This document shows, piece after piece, positions 1-5,137 of a DNA stretch of 5,728 nucleotides. The notes beneath the pieces are model-generated. The model saw only the letters and a list, made by a program, of their open reading frames with translations, was not told the origin of the DNA and made no database searches. The stretch covers positions 1 to 5,728 of the forward strand of contig JAKAQU010000205.1 of NCBI GenBank assembly GCA_021819535.1, given 5' to 3'. A program made the translations under genes and the position numbers. This DNA comes from Pseudomonadota bacterium (GTDB taxonomy: Bacteria > Pseudomonadota > Alphaproteobacteria > Acetobacterales > Acetobacteraceae). The first letter of the stretch is position 1, and the number at the start of each line of letters is the position of its first letter.

Positions 1-440
1 GATCTCTGCCAGGGGCTGCTTCCCGCGATCTCGCGGCGCGGGCACGCCTGTTGCCGGAGTTCCTGGAAGAAACGCGGCCTCGGCTCTCCCTTTCGGCGAT
101 GGCGAGAACGGCGCATGTCCATGGCCACTGCCACCAAAAGGCGCACGGGGCCTGGCCCGCGACGCTTGCCATGCTCTCGCGCATTCCCGAACTCACGGTG
201 GCACCGATCGCCTCGTCGTGCTGCGGCATGGCGGGAAGTTTCGGCTATCAGGCGGAAACCGGGGATATTTCCCGTGCCATGGCGGAGGCGTCATTGCTGC
301 CGGCCATACGCAAGGCGGCGGAAGGCGATGTCATCGTCGCCGATGGCACCTCATGTCGCCATCAGATCGGCGATCTCGCTGGCCGCCGCGCGGTCCATTC
401 GGTGCGGCTGCTGGCGGAAGCGCTCGGCCCAGGGCAATGA
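1..440 (+). CDS. FAD-linked dehydrogenase with C-terminal Fe-S oxidoreductase (CCG) module, 3' end only
   Basis: The frame is open from the left edge (first whole codon at 3) to TGA at 438-440, so only about 145 C-terminal residues are visible. They match the last part of the cysteine-rich, heterodisulfide-reductase-like domain found in GlcF/GlpC and fused to FAD-linked oxidases such as the YdiJ or D-lactate/D-2-hydroxyacid dehydrogenase type. Seen directly: HGHCHQK (nt 120-140), the CCG signature in ASSCCGMAGSFGY (CCG codons at 219-227), and DGTSCRHQ with a further Cys (nt 354-356). In this family these cysteines bind an Fe-S centre that takes electrons from the flavin and passes them toward the respiratory chain. 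Whether the missing N-terminal part carries the FAD domain cannot be seen; the fused form is inferred from the style of the C-terminus. The substrate cannot be told. The gene converges on the aldolase gene ending at 482. Confidence 0.85.
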   Translation, partial: SLPGAASRDLAARARLLPEFLEETRPRLSLSAMARTAHVHGHCHQKAHGAWPATLAMLSRIPELTVAPIASSCCGMAGSFGYQAETGDISRAMAEASLLPAIRKAAEGDVIVADGTSCRHQIGDLAGRRAVHSVRLLAEALGPGQ

Positions 441-464
441 GAGGGGCAATGAGAGGGGCAATGA
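432..464. repeat. 12-bp tandem repeat carrying the stop codon of the upstream gene
   Basis: The unit GAGGGGCAATGA occurs perfectly twice (441-452, 453-464), preceded by a partial copy matching its last nine bases (432-440). Because the unit is 12 bp, the TGA recurs in the same frame at 438-440, 450-452 and 462-464, giving three in-frame stops. Each copy also holds an ATG overlapping the TGA (ATGA). The array lies between the convergent dehydrogenase and aldolase genes. It may be a simple slippage product. Confidence 0.9.
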
Positions 465-467
465 AGG

Positions 468-503
468 GATGCCTCGGCGCGTCACCCAGCCCCGAGGGGC
501 ATC
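468..503. terminator. Possible hairpin between convergent genes
   Basis: GATGCC (468-473) pairs with GGCATC (498-503) and TCGG (474-477) with CCGA (492-495); a GG bulge lies at 496-497 and the loop is 478-491. It spans the stop codon of the aldolase gene and follows the end of the dehydrogenase gene, so it could serve both. No T-tract follows on either strand, so this is a weak terminator candidate. Confidence 0.25.
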
Positions 504-1447
504 GACAGAGAAAGCCTGCGCGTCCGCGCCGAGGCGATGAAATGCGTCGCCTCGCGATCTTCAGCGCGCGCGATGCGTGCAAGGGCCGCCGCCAGATGCT
601 CGCGCGTCGGCCGTGACGCGGCGGTCAATGGCAGACGCAGCTCAGGCTCGCATAGCCGCAGCATGGCGAGTGCCGCTTTGAGCGGAATAGGATTGCTCTC
701 CAGAAACAGCGCCTGATGCAATTCGGCCAACAGATCGCGCAATTCCGCGAAACGGGCGAGATGATCATCTTCCCAGGCGCGATGCATCGCAGCACACAGG
801 GCCGGCGCGATATTGGCTGTCACCGAGATGCAGCCGGCGCCGCCCATCGCGCGATAGGCCGCTGCCGTCGCGTCATCGCCGGTCATCTGCAAAAGCCCGT
901 CGCCGCAGAGGGCGCGGAGACGCGGCGGGCGGGCAAGATCGGCGGTGGCATCCTTGATGGCCACGATCAGTGATCTTTCGAAGAGGCGCGCAACCGTCTC
1001 GTCCGCGATCGCAATGCCGGTACGGCCGGGCACGTCATACAGCATGACCGGGAGGTTGGTTGCGTGCGCGACCGCGCGGAGATGGGCGAAAATCCCCTCC
1101 TGCGTCGGCTTGACATAGGGGGGTGGCGCGCAGAGCAGGGCATCGGCGCCGGCGGACGCGGCGAGGCGCGCGCATTCGATGGCTCCTTCGGTCGCTCCGC
1201 CCCCGCAGCCGGCGATCACCGGAAGCCGCCCGCCACTTACTTCGACCACCACGCGAACCACCTCGAAATATTCGGGCATCGATAGCGAGGACGCTTCTCC
1301 CGTGCTACCGCAAGCGAGAAGAGCCGCCGTGCCGCAAATGATCTGACGCTCGCAGAGCGCCGCGAGGGAACCGATATCGACGGCGTGGTCGCGAAATGGC
1401 GTTGCCAGGGCAACGACGGAGCCGGCCAGCGCAGCGAAATTCTTCAT
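482..1447 (-). CDS. Dihydrodipicolinate synthase (DapA) family Schiff-base aldolase
   Basis: The 321-residue product is a class I (beta/alpha)8 aldolase of the DapA/N-acetylneuraminate lyase family. Key residues are visible with a constant offset of four from E. coli DapA. Lys165 in AIKDAT is the Schiff-base lysine, Tyr137 lies in YDVPGRTG, Arg142 is the DapA-type carboxylate-binding arginine, and Tyr111 is in PPPYVKPTQEG. GSTGE at 47-51 has Ser48 where DapA has Thr. Arg142 favours a DapA-like substrate (pyruvate plus aspartate semialdehyde, lysine/diaminopimelate pathway) over sialic acid. GSTGE is also common in other members, so a paralogue acting on another 2-keto acid is possible. The protein is about 25 residues longer than usual because of a basic C-terminal tail (roughly 295-321). 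The ATG at 1447 has GGGGAG about 7 bases upstream. It is the last gene of a four-gene run, 37 bases after the preceding one. I give no symbol because the function is not settled. Confidence 0.88.
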   Translation of the reverse strand: MKNFAALAGSVVALATPFRDHAVDIGSLAALCERQIICGTAALLACGSTGEASSLSMPEYFEVVRVVVEVSGGRLPVIAGCGGGATEGAIECARLAASAGADALLCAPPPYVKPTQEGIFAHLRAVAHATNLPVMLYDVPGRTGIAIADETVARLFERSLIVAIKDATADLARPPRLRALCGDGLLQMTGDDATAAAYRAMGGAGCISVTANIAPALCAAMHRAWEDDHLARFAELRDLLAELHQALFLESNPIPLKAALAMLRLCEPELRLPLTAASRPTREHLAAALARIARAEDREATHFIASARTRRLSLSMPLGAG

Positions 1448-1484
1448 GAGGCTTCTCCCCCAAGCCCGCTCTTGCCGGACATCG

Positions 1485-1784
1485 CTATCGCGTCATCGAT
1501 AATGCGAGCGAGTAGCCGGTCGCGAGCAACACGCAGGCCGCGGCGTGATCCCAGATGCCGAGATGAGTTCGCGAAATCGGTTGGCGCGAGATCATGCCGA
1601 GCAGAAAAAGAATGAAGGCGAGGAGAGCGAACATCTGCCGCATTTGCAGTAAAAAAAGCACTGGCGGATGGCGATCGACCAGCAAAGCCGGCAGCCCGAC
1701 CAGCGTGAGAAACGCCACTTGCCGCGCCAGCGCCCGCAGATGCCAGCGCGATTGCGCGTCAAGAGGGCGCATCGTGCTGCTCAT
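1485..1784 (-). CDS. Small integral membrane protein, unknown function
   Basis: The 99-residue product is not one I recognise. It has a basic N-terminal stretch (Arg13, Arg17, Arg21) and then three hydrophobic segments: about 23-37, 42-65 (rich in Leu, Phe and Met) and 77-95. Short Arg-containing loops separate them. The pattern suggests a three-helix inner-membrane protein; the topology is inference. The ATG at 1782-1784 overlaps the stop codon of the upstream gene (ATGA, four bases), which points to translational coupling. A second in-frame Met at residue 5 could be the start instead. It is followed by the DapA-family gene after 37 bases, so the two are probably on one transcript. The overlap, the consistent hydrophobicity and the operon position support a real gene; no motif gives a function. 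Confidence 0.7.
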   Translation of the reverse strand: MSSTMRPLDAQSRWHLRALARQVAFLTLVGLPALLVDRHPPVLFLLQMRQMFALLAFILFLLGMISRQPISRTHLGIWDHAAACVLLATGYSLALSMTR

Positions 1785-2020
1785 CGCGCCGGCTGAACCG
1801 GATGCGGCGCGTCGTCGTCCGCCTCCGGCGGCTTCGTCGGGAGCGGGAAGACGTGCCGGCTTACCTCCATTCTCGGCAGAATAGGCCGAACGGCGCCGAC
1901 GATCCGGCCACCGAGCCAGACCGCACCCCAGGCCCCGAACAGCAACAGCAACGCTGCTGCCCAGGGCGGGATCGCCATCGGCGAACGCGGTGGACGCGGC
2001 GCGGGATGGGACACGGGCAT
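1781..2020 (-). CDS. Single-span membrane protein with acidic tail, unknown function
   Basis: From the ATG at 2018-2020 the product has 79 residues. It has a proline-rich N-terminus (residues 6-19), one strong hydrophobic helix at about 20-44 (Leu/Ala/Trp/Gly-rich) with Arg39 inside its C-terminal half, and a C-terminal stretch with an acidic cluster (EADDD, 66-70) among prolines. It looks like a bitopic inner-membrane protein; I recognise no family. The start is uncertain. A TTG at 2042-2044 would extend it by eight residues and overlap the upstream stop by 14 bases. A third option, ATG at 1976-1978, would begin just before the helix. None has a strong ribosome binding site, so coupling to the upstream gene, whose stop is at 2031-2033, is likely. 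The 3' end overlaps the next gene by four bases. Confidence 0.65.
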   Translation of the reverse strand: MPVSHPAPRPPRSPMAIPPWAAALLLLFGAWGAVWLGGRIVGAVRPILPRMEVSRHVFPLPTKPPEADDDAPHPVQPAR

Positions 2021-2030
2021 GGCATGCGCT

Positions 2031-2474
2031 TCAACTATGGGCAAACGCGAAGGGGCGCCGGGCGAACACGGTTGCGCTGCGCTCTGTCTCGCGTCCCGAA
2101 ATGGCAGCGAAACCCTGGCGCCGGAGAAGCGCCTCTATCTCGCGCCGACGGCCGCTCGGAGCCCGAACCAGGATCTGCCCGCCAGCGGAAAGGGCGCGCC
2201 ACGCCATCGCGATCGAGGCCGCGGCCTCGTCGGGCGACGCGGGATCGGGGAGAACGACGACCTCCGCCGTGTCCGGTGGTGGAGCGACCCGAGCGTAGGG
2301 GCGCAATTCGACGGCACCGGCGCAGCCACGCCGGATCAGGCCGCACAAGGTTTCCAGCGTGCGATGGCCAATGACCAAGGCATGGGCGGCGGGGGGAGGT
2401 TCCCAATTTTCGAGCGAAATATCCTCGGCTTGAGCAATCGGCACCACGGCCGGAGCAGCGAGCGATGGCGGCAT
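2031..2474 (-). CDS. Short Rossmann-fold protein resembling a degenerate SAM methyltransferase
   Basis: The 147-residue product reads like a cut-down class I methyltransferase. A first strand HALVIG (31-36) sits where motif I should be, but the glycine-rich loop (GxGxG) is replaced by GHRT. A second strand is at 53-60 (GAVELRPY). AEVVVLPDP (70-78) resembles the motif with an acidic residue ending strand 4. WRALSAGGQILV (92-103) resembles the usual turn and strand 5, and RREIEALLRRQGF followed by ATVFARRP (134-141) resembles the closing strands. The family is usually 200 residues or more. With motif I eroded, SAM binding is doubtful and a structural or regulatory role is possible. The family assignment is inference from strand pattern only. 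The start is ATG 2472-2474, with AAGGA eight bases upstream and an in-frame stop further up. It is the first gene of the four-gene run. Confidence 0.7.
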   Translation of the reverse strand: MPPSLAAPAVVPIAQAEDISLENWEPPPAAHALVIGHRTLETLCGLIRRGCAGAVELRPYARVAPPPDTAEVVVLPDPASPDEAAASIAMAWRALSAGGQILVRAPSGRRREIEALLRRQGFAAISGRETERSATVFARRPFAFAHS

Positions 2475-2619
2475 GGCCTTAGTCCTTCCTGTCCGTGGAC
2501 AAGGACATAGTCGCCAGCCGCGTCAAAATTCGATATCGATTTGCCGCCCGCCGTATCAGAGCCGCATAAAAATCACGCCAACACGCCCGCGCCGATCACC
2601 ACCACCCGCCGCCGGGTTT
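2475..2619. other. Intergenic region upstream of the four-gene unit
   Basis: These 145 bases separate the reductase gene from the methyltransferase-like gene and must hold the promoter of the latter if it has its own. I see no convincing -35/-10 pair. An ACCCG/CGGGT stem (2604-2608 with 2613-2617) lies just past the reductase stop but has no T-tract on the minus strand. A short minus-strand run encodes VVVIGAGVLA (2605 down to 2576) before a stop. All frames carry stops, so no gene is called. Confidence 0.6.
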
Positions 2620-3204
2620 TCAAAGAATGTCGCAGGCCTCGCCGAAATCGAACCTCGGCGCGCGCGGAAACAGCGCGCTCGCGTCACCATGGCCGAGATT
2701 GACCAGAAAATTGCTCCGCCAGCCGCGCCCGGCGAGAAATGCCTGATCGACTTTTTCGCGGTCGAACCCCGACATCGGCCCGCAATCGAGGCCGAGGGCC
2801 CGCGCCGCGATGATCAGATAGGCGCCTTGCAGCGTCGCGTTGCGAAACGCCGTCTCCTCGGCAAAGGCGGGGTTGCCGGCGAACCACGAGCGCGCGTCGG
2901 CATGCGGGAACAGCCGCGGCAGATGCTCGTAAAATTGCGGATCATGGGCGACGATCACGGTCACCGGCGCGGCCATCGTCTTCTCGACATTGCCCGGTGA
3001 CAGCGCCGGCTTCAGCCGCTCCTTCGCCGCCTCGCCACGCAAAAAAAGAAACCGCGCCGGCGAGCAATTGGCCGAGGTCGGCCCCATGCGCAACAACCCG
3101 TAAAGCTCGTGCAGCGTCTCGTCCGAGACCGGCTGATCGGTCCATTTGAAATGGGTGCGGGCCTCGGTGAACAAGACCGCCAAGGCGCTCGGATCAAGGC
3201 TCAT
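2620..3204 (-). CDS. rutE: RutE/HadB-type nitroreductase-fold reductase (malonic semialdehyde reductase family)
   Basis: The 194-residue product matches E. coli RutE in length (about 196) and in a series of family signatures: ARTHFKW (15-21), GPTSANCSPAR (41-51), KERLKP (61-66), NVEKTMAAP (72-80), LFPHADARSWFAG (98-110), GLDCGPMSGFD (138-148), SNFLVNLGHGD (164-174) and RAPR (181-184). The fold is that of FMN-dependent nitroreductases, cytosolic and usually dimeric. RutE reduces malonic semialdehyde to 3-hydroxypropionate at the end of the Rut pyrimidine pathway. No rut genes are seen here, so the native role may instead be general reduction of toxic semialdehydes, quinones or nitro compounds. 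The symbol denotes the family. The start at ATG 3202-3204 has GAGGGA about eight bases upstream. It lies downstream of a 113-bp palindrome that may insulate it from nfu transcription, so it probably has its own promoter in the short AT-rich gap. Confidence 0.88.
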   Translation of the reverse strand: MSLDPSALAVLFTEARTHFKWTDQPVSDETLHELYGLLRMGPTSANCSPARFLFLRGEAAKERLKPALSPGNVEKTMAAPVTVIVAHDPQFYEHLPRLFPHADARSWFAGNPAFAEETAFRNATLQGAYLIIAARALGLDCGPMSGFDREKVDQAFLAGRGWRSNFLVNLGHGDASALFPRAPRFDFGEACDIL

Positions 3205-3238
3205 GCGTGCAATCCCTCATGAAAGGAAAATAAGACAT

Positions 3239-3351
3239 CTTCTTTTTCTGAAGAAAAAGAAGCAAAAAGACTTTTGTTCCGTTCCCTCGGAATGGCGCAT
3301 TTCCTCGGAGCGGGAATAAAAGTTTTTTGGTTCTTTTTTTCAAAAAAGAAC
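3239..3351. repeat. 113-bp imperfect palindrome with a hairpin in each arm (REPIN-like)
   Basis: The left arm starts with a perfect hairpin: CTTCTTTTTC (3239-3248), loop TGAA, GAAAAAGAAG (3253-3262). The right arm ends with another: GTTCTTTTTT (3330-3339), two bases, AAAAAAGAAC (3342-3351). Between them, CAAAAAGACTTTTGTTCC (from 3263) is closely matched by the reverse complement of 3312-3330, and the centre AATG-GCG-CATT (3291-3301) is itself self-complementary. The whole element is therefore two inverted copies of one module of about 50 bases. It fills most of the gap between nfu and rutE and is far more AT-rich than its surroundings. Confidence 0.85.
3330..3351 (-). terminator. Likely terminator after nfu (right-arm hairpin of the palindrome)
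   Basis: The hairpin lies ten bases past the nfu stop in the minus direction. Its 10-bp arms are A/U-rich and close on only two bases, so about eight pairs would form. A CTTTTATT stretch follows a short way on. The second hairpin (3239-3262), followed by TTATTTTCC on the minus strand, could act as a back-up. The hairpin stems are AT-rich rather than GC-rich, which makes this a non-classical terminator. Confidence 0.5.
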
Positions 3352-3361
3352 AAACCCTACT

Positions 3362-3919
3362 TTAGACCTCGACCTGCTCGACCGCGACGACTTCTGGGAT
3401 ATAGTGGCGGAGCATGTTTTCGACGCCGTGTTTGAGGGTCGCGCGTGAGGACGGGCAACCGCTGCACGCACCCTGCATGTGCAGCCGCACGACCCCGTCG
3501 CGATAGCCGCGAAAGACGATATCGCCGCCGTCTCCGGCCACCGCCGGGCGCACGCGGGTATCGAGGAGTTCCTTGATCTGCGAGACGATTTCGGCATCCT
3601 CCGGAGCGACATCCTCGTCCGCCGCGTCCTCCTCGCCGGCGATCACCGCGTGCCCGGCGACGAAATGCTCGACGATGGCGCCGAGAATCTGCGGCTTCAG
3701 CGCCTGCCAGGCCACCGCCTCGTCCTTGGTCACGGTGATGAAGTCATGGCCGAGAAAAACCCGGGCGACACCGGGAAGGTCGAACAGCGCGGTTGCGAGA
3801 GGGCTCCGCCCGGCGGCCTCGGGAGAGGCGAAATCCGCCGTGCCCTGCGCCATCACCACCCGCCCGGGGAGGAATTTCAGTGTCGCCGGGTTCGGCGTGC
3901 CTTCGGTTTCGATGAACAT
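3362..3919 (-). CDS. nfu: Nfu/NifU-type iron-sulfur cluster scaffold or carrier protein
   Basis: The 185-residue product has the two-domain layout of alphaproteobacterial and mitochondrial Nfu. The Nfu N-terminal domain opens with MFIETEGTPNPATLKFLPG and runs to about 88; an acidic linker follows (96-110, rich in Glu and Asp). The C-terminal NifU domain runs from about 111 to 185 and holds the cluster-binding motif CSGC (Cys152 and Cys155, in QGACSGCPSSRATL). In the family, two monomers hold a 4Fe-4S cluster through these cysteines and pass it to target enzymes in the cytosol. The open frame extends upstream to 4183, but that extension overlaps recA and is unlike the family, so ATG 3917-3919 is chosen. 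Its ribosome binding site is weak (GGAAG about ten bases upstream). The gene lies 97 bases after recA on the same strand and may share its transcript. Confidence 0.93.
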   Translation of the reverse strand: MFIETEGTPNPATLKFLPGRVVMAQGTADFASPEAAGRSPLATALFDLPGVARVFLGHDFITVTKDEAVAWQALKPQILGAIVEHFVAGHAVIAGEEDAADEDVAPEDAEIVSQIKELLDTRVRPAVAGDGGDIVFRGYRDGVVRLHMQGACSGCPSSRATLKHGVENMLRHYIPEVVAVEQVEV

Positions 3920-3953
3920 GTCCTGATCGCTTCCGCCTGTTGCCAAAAGGAGA

Positions 3954-3971
3954 CCAACCTTGTCCGGTTGG
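3954..3971 (-). terminator. Possible weak terminator or attenuator between recA and nfu
   Basis: CCAACC (3954-3959) and GGTTGG (3966-3971) form a 6-bp stem with a 6-base loop, and on the minus strand the hairpin is followed by TCTCCTTTT. A second pair, GTTGCC (3939-3944) with GGCAAC (3992-3997), brackets it. The short stem and broken T-run make termination partial at best, so read-through into nfu is plausible. Confidence 0.3.
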
Positions 3972-4016
3972 ATGGGCAGTAGATCGGTCAGGGCAACGCA
4001 AAAGGCAAGACCCCGC

Positions 4017-5054
4017 TCAGTCGGAAAGCTCGGCCTCTTCCTCGCCGGCGGTCGCGAGCATGGTGTTGGCGACCATCCCCGATTGCGCGCGCACTTTCTG
4101 CTCGATCGCCGCGGCGATTTCGGCGTGATCGCGCAGGAACTGCTTGGCGTTCTCGCGCCCCTGGCCGATGCGCTGGCTGTCATAGCTGAACCAGGCGCCG
4201 GATTTCTCCACCACGTTGGCCTTGACGCCGAGATCGATCAATTCGCCGACCTTGCTGATGCCCTCGCCATACATGATGTCGAACTCGACCTGGCGGAACG
4301 GCGGGGCGAGCTTGTTTTTCACGACCTTCACCCGCGTCTGGTTGCCGACCACCGTCTCGCGATCCTTGATCTGGCCGATGCGGCGGATTTCCATGCGGAT
4401 GGAGGCGTAGAATTTCAGCGCGTTGCCGCCGGTCGTGGTTTCCGGGTTGCCGAACATGACGCCGATCTTGAGGCGGATCTGGTTGAGGAAGATCAGCATC
4501 GTCTTGCCGCGCGACACACTGCCGGTGAGCTTGCGCAGGGCCTGGCTCATCAGCCGCGCATGGAGACCGACATGCGAATCGCCCATTTCGCCCTCGAGTT
4601 CGGCGCGCGGCACGAGGGCGGCGACACTGTCGATGGCGATGATATCGACCGCCCCCGAGCGCACCAGGGTATCGGCGATTTCCAGCGCCTGCTCGCCGGT
4701 ATCGGGCTGGCTGATCAGGAGATTATCGACATCGACGCCGAGCTTGCGGGCATAGGTGGGGTCGAGCGCGTGCTCGGCATCGATGAAGGCGCAGGTGCCG
4801 CCGCGCTTCTGCGCCTCGGCGATGACGTGGAGCGCGAGCGTCGTCTTGCCCGAGCTTTCCGGCCCGTAAATCTCGACGATGCGCCCGCGCGGCAGCCCGC
4901 CGATGCCGAGCGCGAGATCGAGCCCGAGCGAGCCGGACGGGATCACTTCGGTCTGTTCCTCGGTGCCGCGCGCGCCGAGGCGCATCACCGAACCCTTGCC
5001 AAAGGCCCGTTCGATCTGCGTCAGCGCCGCGTCCAGCGCCTTGTTCTTATCCAT
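4017..5054 (-). CDS. recA: Recombinase A
   Basis: The 345-residue product is a full-length RecA, the ATP-dependent strand-exchange protein of homologous recombination and the co-protease that triggers LexA cleavage in the SOS response. Visible elements: Walker A GPESSGKT (64-71), the catalytic glutamate Glu94 in DAEHALD, Walker B IIAID ending at Asp142, the DNA-binding L2 region beginning NQIRLKIGVMFGNP (191-204) and continuing through ETTTGG (205-210), and the typical acidic C-terminal tail (EEEAELSD). The core looks intact, with no missing catalytic residue. The frame is open to a TTG at 5097-5099, but ATG 5052-5054 (MDKNKALDAAL) matches the alphaproteobacterial N-terminus and has a good ribosome binding site. 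The gene follows the NIPSNAP gene by 68 bases and precedes nfu. I see no GTTC-N7-GTTC LexA box upstream. Confidence 0.98.
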   Translation of the reverse strand: MDKNKALDAALTQIERAFGKGSVMRLGARGTEEQTEVIPSGSLGLDLALGIGGLPRGRIVEIYGPESSGKTTLALHVIAEAQKRGGTCAFIDAEHALDPTYARKLGVDVDNLLISQPDTGEQALEIADTLVRSGAVDIIAIDSVAALVPRAELEGEMGDSHVGLHARLMSQALRKLTGSVSRGKTMLIFLNQIRLKIGVMFGNPETTTGGNALKFYASIRMEIRRIGQIKDRETVVGNQTRVKVVKNKLAPPFRQVEFDIMYGEGISKVGELIDLGVKANVVEKSGAWFSYDSQRIGQGRENAKQFLRDHAEIAAAIEQKVRAQSGMVANTMLATAGEEEAELSD

Positions 5055-5065
5055 GTCCCGGGCTG

Positions 5066-5071
5066 CTCCTT
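5066..5071 (-). promoter_or_regulatory. Ribosome binding site of recA
   Basis: AAGGAG on the minus strand ends 11 bases before ATG 5052-5054. The spacing is slightly long but this is the only strong site nearby, and it selects this start over the TTG at 5099, which lies upstream of it. Confidence 0.75.
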
Positions 5072-5108
5072 GGTGAGAAATACCGCTTAAATCTTTCAAC
5101 CGGCGCGA

Positions 5109-5137
5109 TTTTTAACCCGCCTCTATGCCGCTGGCAA
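5109..5137 (-). promoter_or_regulatory. Candidate sigma-70 promoter for recA
   Basis: On the minus strand, TTGCCA (5132-5137, five of six consensus bases) and TAAAAA (5109-5114, four of six) are separated by exactly 17 bases. The -35 box lies inside the last codons of the NIPSNAP gene, which would let recA be transcribed independently. Transcription would begin near 5102, leaving a leader of about 50 bases. The assignment rests on consensus matching by eye. Confidence 0.45.

Noticed and set aside
218..616. + strand frame with the repeated MRGA peptide
   Set aside because: It covers the dehydrogenase gene in another frame and then runs antisense to the aldolase gene. The peptide repeat is a by-product of the 12-bp DNA repeat.
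1802..2374. 190-codon + strand frame opposite the small membrane and methyltransferase-like genes
   Set aside because: It is extremely Arg/Pro-rich, as expected for an antisense frame of GC-rich DNA, and lacks any fold-like hydrophobic pattern. The minus-strand genes show overlapping starts and stops and membrane segments.
2519..2590. Possible promoter TTGGCG-N17-TGATAC for the four-gene unit
   Set aside because: The -35 match is fair and the spacing right, but the -10 hexamer matches the consensus at only two positions.
2475..2619. Possible small gene ending just before ATG 2474 (minus-strand frame ending TAA at about 2481)
   Set aside because: The frame has no good start codon or ribosome binding site, and its codons end in A or T far more often than the real genes here.
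3920..4183. N-terminal extension of the nfu frame by 88 codons
   Set aside because: It overlaps the end of recA on the same strand, and its Ser/Arg/Pro-rich sequence is out-of-frame recA sequence. The Nfu family starts at MFIETEG.
3960..5090. A 376-codon open frame on the + strand opposite recA
   Set aside because: It lies wholly antisense to an unmistakable recA, is low in hydrophobic pattern and rich in His/Asp/Gly/Ala as expected for the complement of a GC-rich gene, and has no family resemblance.
5055..5099. TTG start of recA giving 15 extra residues
   Set aside because: The AAGGAG ribosome binding site lies inside this extension and the family N-terminus starts at MDKNKAL.
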